A DNA stretch of 64,000 nucleotides from assembly GCF_900580865.1 (NCBI RefSeq), contig NZ_UTBZ01000001.1, positions 124,001 to 188,000 on the forward strand, written 5' to 3'. This stretch comes from Pseudomonas viridiflava (lineage in GTDB: Bacteria; Pseudomonadota; Gammaproteobacteria; Pseudomonadales; Pseudomonadaceae). Positions 17,634 through 26,145 of this stretch are shown piece after piece (position 1 is the first letter of the stretch; the number at the start of each line of letters is the position of its first letter). Under the pieces are notes generated by a model. The model saw only the letters and a list, made by a program, of their open reading frames with translations. It searched no databases and was not told where the DNA came from. A program made the position numbers and the translations under genes.

Positions 17634-17699
17634 TATCGCGAGCAGGCTCACTCCTACAGGGGGTTGCATTCCAAATGTAGGAGTGAGCCTGCTCGCGAT
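17634..17699. repeat. REP doublet, GTAGGAGTGAGCC variant, inside the lao operon
   Basis: Inverted pair with arms ATCGCGAGCAGGCTCACTCC / GGAGTGAGCCTGCTCGCGAT between laoB and laoA. It may uncouple laoA expression from laoCB. Confidence 0.88.
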
Positions 17700-17738
17700 G
17701 AGGCCCGCCAGAACAACAAAAACAAGAGAACCTGATCG

Positions 17739-19334
17739 ATGCCCGTACCCGACCCGTTCCGCGAAGGCCTCGCCCGAGGCTGGAAAACCTACAACGGCGC
17801 ACAACTGAGCGACGACCTGACCCTGGAAGCCGACGTCGCTATCATCGGCAGCGGCGCCGGTGGCGGCACCACCGCGGAAATCCTCAGCACCGCCGGCTAC
17901 AAAGTCCTGCTGATCGAAGAAGGCCCGCTGAAAACCAGTTCAGATTTCAAAATGCTCGAAGACCAGGCCTACAGCAGCCTCTATCAGGAAGGCATCGGCC
18001 GCATGAGCAAGGACGGCGCGATCACCATCCTCCAGGGTCGCGCGGTCGGCGGCACCACGCTGATCAACTGGACATCGAGCTTTCGCACCCCGGAGCCGAC
18101 CCTCGAACACTGGGCCAAGGAACACAACGTCAAAGGCCATAGCCCTGCCGAGATGGCGCCGTGGTTCGAAAAAATGGAACAGCGCCTCGGCGTCGCCCCG
18201 TGGATGGTCCCGCCCAACGCCAACAACGATGTGATCCGCAAAGGCTGCGAACAACTCGGTTACAGCTGGCACGTAATTCCGCGCAACGTACGCGGATGCT
18301 GGAATCTGGGCTACTGCGGCATGGGCTGCCCGACCAACGCCAAGCAATCGATGATGGTCACGACCATACCGGCGGCGCTGGAAAAGGGCGGCGAGCTGCT
18401 CTATCTGGCCCGCGCGGAGAAGCTGCTGATCAGCGGCGACAAGGTCACTGGCCTGAAATGCGTGGCGATGGATGAGCGCTGCGTCGAACCGACCGGGCGC
18501 ACAATCCACGTCAAGGCGCGGCATTACGTATTGGCCGGCGGCGGCATCAACAGCCCGGCGCTGTTGCTGCGTTCGGACGCACCGGATCCGCATGAAAACT
18601 TGGGAAAACGCACCTTCCTGCACCCGGTGAACATGTCCGCAGCGCGTTTCGACGAAGTCATCAACCCGTTCTACGGGGCGCCGCAGTCGATCTATTCCGA
18701 CCATTTCCAATGGAAGGACGGCACCACCGGGCCGATGGCCTTCAAACTCGAAGTACCACCGCTGCATCCGGCACTGGCGGCCACCCTGCTCGGCAGCTTT
18801 GGCGCAGAAAGCGCGCAACACATGGCTGACCTGCCGCACACCCACGCCATGCTGGCCTTGCTGCGTGATGGTTTTCACCCGGACAGCACCGGCGGTACAG
18901 TCGAGCTGCGTGGCGATGGTTCGCCGGTGCTCGACTATCAGGTTTCACCCTACGCCTGGGAAGGCCTGCGCCGGGCCTTTCAGGTCATGGCCGAAATCCA
19001 GTTCGCCGGCGGCGCCAAAGCGGTGATGCCGATGCACGCCGACGCCCGTTACGTAAAAACCCTGGCCGAAGCGCGCACGCTGATCGACGGTTTGAGCCTC
19101 AAGCTGTATCGCACGCGACTCGGCAGCGCGCATGTCATGGGCGGTTGCGCGATGGGCGAAGACCCGAAAAGCGCGGTCACCGACAGTCTCGGCCGTCATC
19201 ATCAACTGGCCAATCTGTCGATCCATGACGGCTCGCTGTTCCCCACCAGCATCGGCGCCAACCCGCAGCTGTCGGTGTATGGCCTGACCGCACAACTGGC
19301 GACATCCCTCGCCGATCGGCTGAGAAACCCGTGA
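17739..19334 (+). CDS. laoA: GMC-family alcohol dehydrogenase LaoA-like
   Basis: 531-residue FAD-dependent GMC oxidoreductase. The dinucleotide-binding site is VAIIGSGAGGGTTAE (about residues 32-46), followed by GRAVGGTTLINWT. The catalytic His lies in SAHVMGGCAMG and the second catalytic residue in IGANPQLSVYG. The cysteine-rich GCWNLGYCGMGCPTNAK segment is typical of the membrane-linked long-chain alcohol and sugar dehydrogenase branch. It should convert long-chain alcohols to the aldehydes used by LaoC, with LaoB as partner. No signal peptide is evident, so export may depend on LaoB. Confidence 0.87.
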   Translation: MPVPDPFREGLARGWKTYNGAQLSDDLTLEADVAIIGSGAGGGTTAEILSTAGYKVLLIEEGPLKTSSDFKMLEDQAYSSLYQEGIGRMSKDGAITILQGRAVGGTTLINWTSSFRTPEPTLEHWAKEHNVKGHSPAEMAPWFEKMEQRLGVAPWMVPPNANNDVIRKGCEQLGYSWHVIPRNVRGCWNLGYCGMGCPTNAKQSMMVTTIPAALEKGGELLYLARAEKLLISGDKVTGLKCVAMDERCVEPTGRTIHVKARHYVLAGGGINSPALLLRSDAPDPHENLGKRTFLHPVNMSAARFDEVINPFYGAPQSIYSDHFQWKDGTTGPMAFKLEVPPLHPALAATLLGSFGAESAQHMADLPHTHAMLALLRDGFHPDSTGGTVELRGDGSPVLDYQVSPYAWEGLRRAFQVMAEIQFAGGAKAVMPMHADARYVKTLAEARTLIDGLSLKLYRTRLGSAHVMGGCAMGEDPKSAVTDSLGRHHQLANLSIHDGSLFPTSIGANPQLSVYGLTAQLATSLADRLRNP

Positions 19335-19362
19335 AAAAACCAATTATTGCCATCGTCTATAG

Positions 19363-19929
<567 letters not shown>

Positions 19930-19947
19930 GCGTTGCCGAAGGCTCGG

Positions 19948-19987
19948 GCTGCGATCCTGGCTGTTGATTACAGCCCTTGATCGCAGC
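19948..19987. repeat. GCTGCGATC inverted repeat
   Basis: GCTGCGATC and GATCGCAGC face each other across 22 bases. The core matches that of the longer palindrome at 46699-46779, so it may be a decayed member of that family. It lies between coaD and the ferredoxin gene. Confidence 0.6.
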
Positions 19988-20031
19988 AGCGTGCACTGCG
20001 CGCGCCAATGCGGCACAATTGCGCGCATTGA

Positions 20032-20322
<291 letters not shown>

Positions 20323-20346
20323 TTTTTCAGCACCTGTACCGACGCC

Positions 20347-20414
20347 ATCGCGAGCAGGCTCACTCCTACATTGGAATGCATTTCAAATTGTGGGAGCGAG
20401 CTTGCTCGCGAAAG
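20347..20414. repeat. hybrid REP doublet
   Basis: One arm is the GCTCACTCCTACA variant and the other GTGGGAGCGAGCTTGCTCGC, so the two arms come from different subtypes. Confidence 0.85.
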
Positions 20415-20447
20415 GGCAGTCAGCCACACAGCAAAACCCTGATCAGC

Positions 20448-20771
20448 TCACTCGCGCTGCTCAAACCCCTCCCCCGTACACCCCAGACACCGCACAAACG
20501 CCGCCTTCGCCGGATCCACCACCAGCGCCTGACCGGCATCGCCAATCCCGCCACCCAGCGCGGTAAACGGTAACGACACGACAAACGCCCCCGCACCAAT
20601 CACCGTCGCCACCACCAGTAAAGGTCGGGCAATCAGCAAATCGCCAAGCATGGCGTAGGCCGGTGGATTCTGGATGGTATAGCGCGGATCACCGCTGCCG
20701 TTTTCCGAGGCCTGAACAGCCAGACTGGAACACAGCAGCAGTGCAACAAAGAGGACTTGCAAGGACTTCAT
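20448..20771 (-). CDS. small exported/membrane protein of unknown function
   Basis: 107-residue protein with a clear signal peptide ([21 protein letters not shown], cleavage near residue 21). One hydrophobic segment follows ([19 protein letters not shown], about residues 50-68), then a C-terminal part with CLGC. Homologues occur next to mutM in other Pseudomonas and are sometimes labelled multidrug transporter without evidence. Function unknown; probably anchored in the inner membrane or periplasmic. Confidence 0.75.
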   Translation of the reverse strand: MKSLQVLFVALLLCSSLAVQASENGSGDPRYTIQNPPAYAMLGDLLIARPLLVVATVIGAGAFVVSLPFTALGGGIGDAGQALVVDPAKAAFVRCLGCTGEGFEQRE

Positions 20772-20840
20772 GGCACGATCCTTCGGGCTGAACAGTGAGA
20801 CAACTCACTATAGACCGTAGGACTTTTTCAGCTTTTTGCC

Positions 20841-21653
20841 TCAGCTCTGACAGCGCGGGCAGAACACACTCGCACGCTGACCCAGCTTCACTTCCCGCAG
20901 CCCTGTGCCACAGACCTTGCAGTGTTCACCGCCACGGCCGTAGACAAACAGTTCCTGCTGGAAATAGCCCGGCTGACCGTCACCGCCGATGAAATCACGC
21001 AACGTCGTACCGCCACGCTCAATGGCAGCGGCAAGAATGCGTTTGATCTCGATCGCCAGCTTCAGATAGCGCCCCCGGGAAATGCCCCCGGCTTCACGAC
21101 GCGGATCAATCCCGGCGGCAAACAATGCTTCGGTCGCATAAATATTGCCGACCCCGACCACCACCGCATTGTCCATGATGAACGGTTTGACCGCCATCGA
21201 ACGCCCGCGCGACAGCTGAAACAAGCGCTCGCCATCGAACAGATCGGTCAGTGGCTCCGGACCGAGACGAATCAGCAATTCATGGTTGAATGGGTCATTG
21301 CTCCACAACATCGCGCCAAACCGGCGCGGATCGGTGTAGCGCAGCGCCAGCCCCGACTCCAGTTCGATATCCACGTGTTCATGCTTGAGCGCCGGCAAAC
21401 CGACTTCGACCAGACGCAAATTACCCGACATGCCCAAATGGCTGATCAGCGTGCCGACCTCGGCATTGATCAACAGGTACTTGGCGCGGCGCTCGACCAA
21501 CACGATGCGCTGCCCCGACAGGCGCACATCGAGGTCTTCGGGAATCGGCCAGCGCAACCGCCGGTCACGCACGATCACCCGACTGACCCGCTGGCCTTCC
21601 AGGTGCGGGGCAATCCCGCGACGGGTAGTTTCTACTTCCGGCAGTTCAGGCAT
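20841..21653 (-). CDS. mutM: formamidopyrimidine-DNA glycosylase
   Basis: 270-residue base-excision repair enzyme removing 8-oxoguanine. The catalytic N-terminus [12 protein letters not shown] follows the initiator Met. The helix-two-turn-helix region has [17 protein letters not shown], and the C-terminal zinc finger is CKVCGTGL...FCPRC. Normal length. The HDOD gene ends 12 bases upstream on the same strand. Confidence 0.97.
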   Translation of the reverse strand: MPELPEVETTRRGIAPHLEGQRVSRVIVRDRRLRWPIPEDLDVRLSGQRIVLVERRAKYLLINAEVGTLISHLGMSGNLRLVEVGLPALKHEHVDIELESGLALRYTDPRRFGAMLWSNDPFNHELLIRLGPEPLTDLFDGERLFQLSRGRSMAVKPFIMDNAVVVGVGNIYATEALFAAGIDPRREAGGISRGRYLKLAIEIKRILAAAIERGGTTLRDFIGGDGQPGYFQQELFVYGRGGEHCKVCGTGLREVKLGQRASVFCPRCQS

Positions 21654-21665
21654 GGTGTCCTCGAA

Positions 21666-22532
21666 TCAATGCGCGCCGAGGTCGCGGATCGTTTGTTTGA
21701 GGGTTTCGAAGTCGTAATCCGACAGCCCTACGTAATCGAGTACCAGCGGGCCGACGGCGTTCCATTCGAAGTCTTCGGTCTGGTTGCCCAGCACGCGATA
21801 AGACGCGCAAATGTGTTCGGCCATTTTCAGGATCGCCAGCAAGTTTTTCAGCTGGCTATTGCGCGACGATTCATCGCTGAAGATCGCCAAGGCGTTGTGG
21901 TGATTGGCGATCGCCGCGCTGACATGCTCCGGCAGGCGCCACGACTTGGCGGTGTAGTAACCGACCACGGCGTGGTTGGTGTTGAACTCGCTATTCTCGG
22001 TGTCGACGACTCGACATTCGGCGCTGGCATTGGCGTAAGCCTTTTCCAGAACCGTCATGTAATTGGGGAACCGCTGCAACATCAAAGGTACGCCGCAATC
22101 GTGGAACAGGCCCAAAGCGTAAGCCTCGTCGCCGGCTTGAGTACCGATCCGCTTGGCCAGCGTCAGGCACGTCATCGCCACGTCCTGAGCGGTGTCCCAG
22201 AAACGGTTGAGGGTGACGATGGTGTCGTCGTTCATCTCACCCTTGATCGACTGCGCGTTGATCAGGTTGATGATCGAACGGCTGCCCAACAGGTTCACCG
22301 CACGCTGGATCGAAGTGATCTTGTTGCTCAGGCCGTAATACGGCGAGTTGACGATTTTCAGCAGCGCACCGGACAAACCGGGATCCTGGGAGATCAGCTT
22401 GGCGATCACCTCCAGGTCCGGGTCGGGCATGTACTGCTCCATTTGCAGATCCACCATGATCTGCGGTTGCGCCGGCACACTGATGCCTTGCAGCGATTGT
22501 TGAATCTGTTCGGTGGTCAGCTCTTGGGACAT
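21666..22532 (-). CDS. HDOD domain-containing protein
   Basis: 288-residue protein almost wholly made of an HDOD domain, a catalytically silent relative of HD phosphohydrolases used in signalling. Typical stretches are SQDPGLSGALLKIVNSPYYG, INLLGSRSIINLI-like helices, and YALGLFHDCGVPLML. There is no receiver, GGDEF or EAL domain, so it probably acts by protein contact. It sits upstream of mutM on the same strand. Confidence 0.88.
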   Translation of the reverse strand: MSQELTTEQIQQSLQGISVPAQPQIMVDLQMEQYMPDPDLEVIAKLISQDPGLSGALLKIVNSPYYGLSNKITSIQRAVNLLGSRSIINLINAQSIKGEMNDDTIVTLNRFWDTAQDVAMTCLTLAKRIGTQAGDEAYALGLFHDCGVPLMLQRFPNYMTVLEKAYANASAECRVVDTENSEFNTNHAVVGYYTAKSWRLPEHVSAAIANHHNALAIFSDESSRNSQLKNLLAILKMAEHICASYRVLGNQTEDFEWNAVGPLVLDYVGLSDYDFETLKQTIRDLGAH

Positions 22533-22702
22533 AAGTACACACTCTGGGACAGGCGGCGATTCTAACCTCTAAAAACCGCGAGACGACACACCAGTGGGCA
22601 ATTGTCAGGAACTTTCATTCAGGCCATGGCTTCGGAATCTGTAATGCCCAGCGGATCACTCCGGTCCATTACGGCGGTAATCTCCCACAGACTCAGGAGC
22701 TT

Positions 22703-23245
22703 ATGATGGCCACTTCCCTCAACGGCAAACGCGTCGCGATTTTGGTAACAGACGGTTTCGAGCAGGTCGAACTGACCGGTCCCAAGCAGGCACTGGAGCA
22801 GGCCGGCGCCCAGGTGGACATCCTTTCCACCGAGGCTGGCAAGGTCAAAGGCTGGAATCACGACAAACCGGCGGACGACTTTAAGGTCGACCAGACGTTC
22901 CAGGGCGCCAGCAGCGAGCAGTACGACGCAATTGTCCTGCCGGGCGGCGTGCAGAACTCCGACACCATCCGCATCGATCAGGATGCCCAGCACCTGGTCA
23001 AGACCGGCGCCTCGGCCGGCAAGCCGATCGCGGTGATCTGCCATGGTGGCTGGCTGCTGATTTCCGCGGGGCTGGTCAACGGCAAGACCATGACCAGTTA
23101 CAAGACCCTCAAGGATGATCTGGTGAATGCCGGGGCCAACTGGGTCGACAAAGAAGTGGTCAAGGACGGTCACTTGATCAGCAGCCGTCAGCCGGATGAT
23201 ATTCCGGCGTTCAACAAAGAGCTGATCGACGCACTGTCTGCGTAG
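22703..23245 (+). CDS. pfpI: PfpI/DJ-1 family protein (YhbO-like)
   Basis: 180-residue DJ-1/PfpI fold protein. The nucleophile elbow is AVICHGGWLLISAG with Cys near residue 113, and the first strand is VAILVTDGFEQVEL. Members act as deglycase-type or stress-protection proteins; protease activity is historical. AGGAG precedes the double ATG, so the start could be either. Divergent from the HDOD gene. Confidence 0.92.
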   Translation: MMATSLNGKRVAILVTDGFEQVELTGPKQALEQAGAQVDILSTEAGKVKGWNHDKPADDFKVDQTFQGASSEQYDAIVLPGGVQNSDTIRIDQDAQHLVKTGASAGKPIAVICHGGWLLISAGLVNGKTMTSYKTLKDDLVNAGANWVDKEVVKDGHLISSRQPDDIPAFNKELIDALSA

Positions 23246-23258
23246 AAGTCAAAACCGC

Positions 23259-23343
23259 CTTCGCGAGCAAGTCGAATCGTCGCTCCCACATGGGGTCTTG
23301 TGTCAGTCACAAATCCTCTGTGGGAGCGAGCCTGCTCGCGAAG
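23259..23343. repeat. REP doublet with one disrupted arm
   Basis: The right arm is a standard GTGGGAGCGAGCCTGCTCGC; the left arm reads CGCGAGCAAGTCGAATCGTCGCTCCCACA, i.e. altered and lengthened in the middle. Confidence 0.75.
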
Positions 23344-23426
23344 AGGCCATCAGCGTTTCATCGCTCATCAAACCCGGCACAAGTCGCAACACGCTATACT
23401 CCCGCTCTTTTTTCCGGAGCGACGTC

Positions 23427-24623
23427 ATGTCCCTGCCTAGCTTGCGCCTCAAAGCCAACGCCGACCGTCGCCTGCGCGCCGGTCACCTGTGGGTCTATAG
23501 CAACGAAATCGATGTAGCCGCCACCCCTTTGCACGGCTTCCAGGCCGGCGATCAAGCCATCCTCGAAGCTGCCGGCGGCAAACCGCTGGGCATCGTGGCG
23601 ATGAGCCCGAACAACCTGATCTGCGCCCGCCTGCTGTCGCGCGACATCAAGCTGTCGCTGGACAAGTCGCTGCTGGTGCACCGCCTGAACGTCGCTCTGT
23701 CGCTGCGCGAGCGCCTGTTCGACAAGCCGTTCTATCGTCTGGTCTACGGTGACTCCGACTTGCTGCCAGGTCTGGTGGTCGACCGTTTCGGCGACATCCT
23801 TGTGGTGCAGATCGCTTCAGCAACCATGGAAGCGCATAAAGACGACGTGATTGCAGCGCTGACCCAAGTGCTCAAGCCAAGCGGCATTCTGTTCAAGAAC
23901 GACTCTGCCGCCCGTGACGCCGAAGGCCTCAACCGTTACGTCGAAACCGTGTTCGGCCTGGTGCCGGAGTGGGTGGCGCTGGAAGAGAACGGCGTGAAGT
24001 TCGAAGCCCCGGTGATTCAGGGCCAGAAAACCGGCTGGTTCTACGACCACCGCATGAACCGCGCCCGCCTGGCGCCGTACGCCAAAGGCAAACGCGTCCT
24101 CGACCTCTATAGCTACATCGGTGGCTGGGGCGTGCAGGCTGCCGCGTTCGGCGCCAGCGAAGTGTTCTGCGTCGATGCCTCGGCTTTCGCCCTCGACGGT
24201 GTCGAGCGTAACGCCGCGCTGAATGGTTTCGCCGACAAGATGACCTGCATCGAAGGCGACGTTTTCGAAGCCCTGAAAGAGCTGAAAGCCAGCGAAGAAC
24301 GCTTCGACGTGATCGTTGCCGACCCGCCAGCGTTCATCAAGCGCAAGAAAGACATGAAAAACGGCGAAGGCGCCTACCGTCGCCTGAACGAGCAAGCCAT
24401 GCGCCTGCTCAACAAGGACGGCATCCTGGTCAGCGCATCGTGCTCGATGCACCTGCCGGAAGATGATCTGCAAAACATCCTGCTGACCAGCGCCCGTCAC
24501 CTGGATCGCAATATCCAGTTGCTGGAACGTGGCGGTCAGGGTCCGGATCACCCGGTGCACCCGGCCATCGCCGAAACGCGTTACATCAAGAGCATCACCT
24601 GCCGCCTGCTGCCCAACAGCTGA
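23427..24623 (+). CDS. rlmI: 23S rRNA (cytosine1962-C5)-methyltransferase RlmI family
   Basis: 398-residue class I SAM methyltransferase. The N-terminal PUA domain begins LRLKANADRRLRAGHLWVYSNEI. The catalytic part has GWFYDHRMNRAR, VLDLYSYIGGWGVQAAAFGA (SAM site), DVIVADPPAFIKRKKD and SCSMHLPEDDL with the catalytic Cys. The start at 23427 follows CCGGAG and skips an upstream extension that would translate the REP element. A strong terminator follows. Confidence 0.94.
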   Translation: MSLPSLRLKANADRRLRAGHLWVYSNEIDVAATPLHGFQAGDQAILEAAGGKPLGIVAMSPNNLICARLLSRDIKLSLDKSLLVHRLNVALSLRERLFDKPFYRLVYGDSDLLPGLVVDRFGDILVVQIASATMEAHKDDVIAALTQVLKPSGILFKNDSAARDAEGLNRYVETVFGLVPEWVALEENGVKFEAPVIQGQKTGWFYDHRMNRARLAPYAKGKRVLDLYSYIGGWGVQAAAFGASEVFCVDASAFALDGVERNAALNGFADKMTCIEGDVFEALKELKASEERFDVIVADPPAFIKRKKDMKNGEGAYRRLNEQAMRLLNKDGILVSASCSMHLPEDDLQNILLTSARHLDRNIQLLERGGQGPDHPVHPAIAETRYIKSITCRLLPNS

Positions 24624-24634
24624 TCCTGCGGATG

Positions 24635-24665
24635 ACGGGGAGCCAGCAGGCTCCCCGTTTGCTTT
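24635..24665 (+). terminator. rho-independent terminator after rlmI
   Basis: Ten-base perfect stem ACGGGGAGCC / GGCTCCCCGT with loop AGCA, followed by TTTGCTTT. It insulates rlmI from the accessory cluster. Confidence 0.8.
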
Positions 24666-24929
24666 GCGCGCCGCGCTGATGGCGCCCTGCCCCTTTGCTG
24701 TCGCCCCCACCCTTCCTACAATTATTTTCCCGCTGACTTGCAGGATATTTCCTTACATCTTTTAATTACTGAAACTTGCCCTACAAGTTTATTTCCAGCC
24801 AAAGACTACTCCGACAAAATTACTGGAATTTTCCTACTTAATATCCCCTTGCCAATAATCCATTACAAACTATTATGAAGTTGTCACCACGAGGTGACTT
24901 CAACTATCAATGAACAAGGAGTTCACATT
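24659..24929. other. AT-rich upstream region of the micro-ORF cluster
   Basis: From about 24720 the DNA becomes strikingly AT-rich compared with the flanking genes. It holds no credible ORF. A GTCACC-ACGA-GGTGAC palindrome (24883-24898) and a perfect AAGGAG ribosome site (24915-24920) lie close to the micro-ORF. The promoter must lie here but I cannot fix a -35/-10 pair with confidence. Confidence 0.6.
24883..24898. promoter_or_regulatory. palindrome upstream of the micro-ORF
   Basis: Perfect 6-base inverted repeat GTCACC / GGTGAC around ACGA, with imperfect extension by GAAG / CTTC. It could be an operator or a 5'-leader hairpin ending 31 bases before the ATG. Confidence 0.5.
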
Positions 24930-25001
24930 ATGAAAAGCATTTCTCTGGAAAGTAAAAAAATCGCAAACCTGGCTTTCCTGGTTGCCCCTAAAGCCCGCTA
25001 A
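24930..25001 (+). CDS. 23-residue micro-ORF, candidate precursor peptide
   Basis: Predicted product MKSISLESKKIANLAFLVAP followed by KAR. It is preceded by AAGGAG at 9 bases spacing, the best ribosome site in the area, and followed at 8 bases by a strong stem-loop. The peptide is basic and amphipathic, with Lys/Arg at positions 2, 9, 10, 21 and 23, a hydrophobic stretch I11-P20, and no Cys, Thr, Trp or Tyr. Its size is like PqqA-type precursors but there is no Glu/Tyr pair. The position ahead of a flavin dehydrogenase, a diiron oxygenase and an exporter suggests a modified peptide; an attenuation leader is the main alternative. I do not recognise the sequence. Confidence 0.6.
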   Translation: MKSISLESKKIANLAFLVAPKAR

Positions 25002-25009
25002 GTAAGTCA

Positions 25010-25045
25010 GGACGCCGGGAAGTGCCGGCAACCCGGCGTCCTTTT
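25010..25045 (+). terminator. terminator/attenuator between micro-ORF and SagB-like gene
   Basis: Perfect 10-base stem GGACGCCGGG / CCCGGCGTCC with a 12-base loop, then TTTT. It begins 8 bases after the micro-ORF stop and ends 27 bases before the next start. Partial termination here would make the short transcript more abundant than the enzyme messages. Confidence 0.8.
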
Positions 25046-25071
25046 AACTTTATCCAGAGTGAATAACCTTC

Positions 25072-26145
25072 ATGCACATCAATCCCTTTCTATTTATATT
25101 GCCGCGCTCGCCCGGACAAATCGTATGGAACTATAAAGATCATACACAGCACGAACTTGACCTCAACCATACAATTCGCCTTGCACAATTAATCAACAAC
25201 CCGGAACTGTTCGACACCCACAACATAATAGACACACAACTATTAAGCGCGGGCATTCTAACCGTTTCAAAAATAGACAATCCGCAATGGGGTTGGGACG
25301 AGCTGTCGATGATTTATCACATCGGTACGCAGAACATTCCCTGTGAACATACCCCTCAGAATATTCACGAGTGGTCCAGACAATATCTGGCGCACTGCAA
25401 TGAAGTATTAGCCACACCAACGCCTGCGACAGACCGCCCGACGCTTGAAACCGGACAGCGTATTACCCTGCCCGCACCGGGCGCATTGAGTGACGACAGT
25501 CTTGAAAAGGTGCTACTCCAGCGCAAAACCTGTCGCAGCTACACAGGTGCAGCGATAACGCTGAATGACGTCGGCACCCTGCTCTACCTGTCCCTCGGTT
25601 ATCTCCATGAACGTGACAATGATCGCGACGACAGCATCGCCCACGGGCTCAGCGCACGGCGCAGCAGTCCTTCCGCGGGCGGCCTGAACGCTTGCGAAGG
25701 CTTCCTGCTGGTGCAGAACGTAGATGGCCTGGAGCCGGGCATCTATGTCTATCATCCGGCCGACCATACCTTGAGCCGGGTCAATCCGTTACCTGAACCC
25801 GCGCTGGGCCACTTGCTCGGCGGTCAGCATTTCATCAACAACCTGCCGCTGGGGTTGTTCATCACCGCTCGATTTGACCGGCTCTGGTGGAAGTACGAAC
25901 ACTCGCGGGCCTATCGCATGGCATTCGTCGAGGCCGGTCACCTGTCGCAAACCTTCCAACTGGTCGCCACGGCACTGGGCCTCAATACCTGGCTCACCGG
26001 GGCGTTTGCCGACCAGCAGGTTGAAGCACTCCTCAACATCGAGGGCAGTGCTGAACAACCGCTGTTCTTTGTTGGCTGTGGAGAAAGCGACGGGCAAGTG
26101 ATGTGCCACGAAATGCGCGCGCTGTTGTGTGAGGGGCAAGCATGA
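25072..26145 (+). CDS. SagB-type flavin-dependent dehydrogenase (nitroreductase fold)
   Basis: 357-residue protein. Residues 1-120 form a less conserved N-terminal domain; residues 140-357 are the FMN-binding nitroreductase-like domain of the SagB/ThcOx kind. Matching segments are LLQRKTCRSYTGAAITL (148-164), SSPSAGGLNACEGFLLV with VDGLEPGIYVYHPADH (198-231), and GHLSQTFQLVATALGLNTW...GAF near the C-terminus. Characterised SagB enzymes oxidise azolines to azoles in modified peptides, but no cyclodehydratase is nearby, so the substrate differs or lies elsewhere. The first 350 bases are AT-rich relative to neighbours. Overlaps the next gene by 4 bases (ATGA). Confidence 0.85.
   Translation: MHINPFLFILPRSPGQIVWNYKDHTQHELDLNHTIRLAQLINNPELFDTHNIIDTQLLSAGILTVSKIDNPQWGWDELSMIYHIGTQNIPCEHTPQNIHEWSRQYLAHCNEVLATPTPATDRPTLETGQRITLPAPGALSDDSLEKVLLQRKTCRSYTGAAITLNDVGTLLYLSLGYLHERDNDRDDSIAHGLSARRSSPSAGGLNACEGFLLVQNVDGLEPGIYVYHPADHTLSRVNPLPEPALGHLLGGQHFINNLPLGLFITARFDRLWWKYEHSRAYRMAFVEAGHLSQTFQLVATALGLNTWLTGAFADQQVEALLNIEGSAEQPLFFVGCGESDGQVMCHEMRALLCEGQA

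Noticed and set aside
24930..25001. Micro-ORF as a PqqA homologue
   Set aside because: Length is similar, but the Glu-x3-Tyr needed for PQQ is missing and no pqqB-E genes are near.
24930..25001. Micro-ORF as a classical attenuation leader peptide
   Set aside because: Not excluded, but there is no run of codons for one amino acid, and the downstream genes are not amino-acid biosynthetic.
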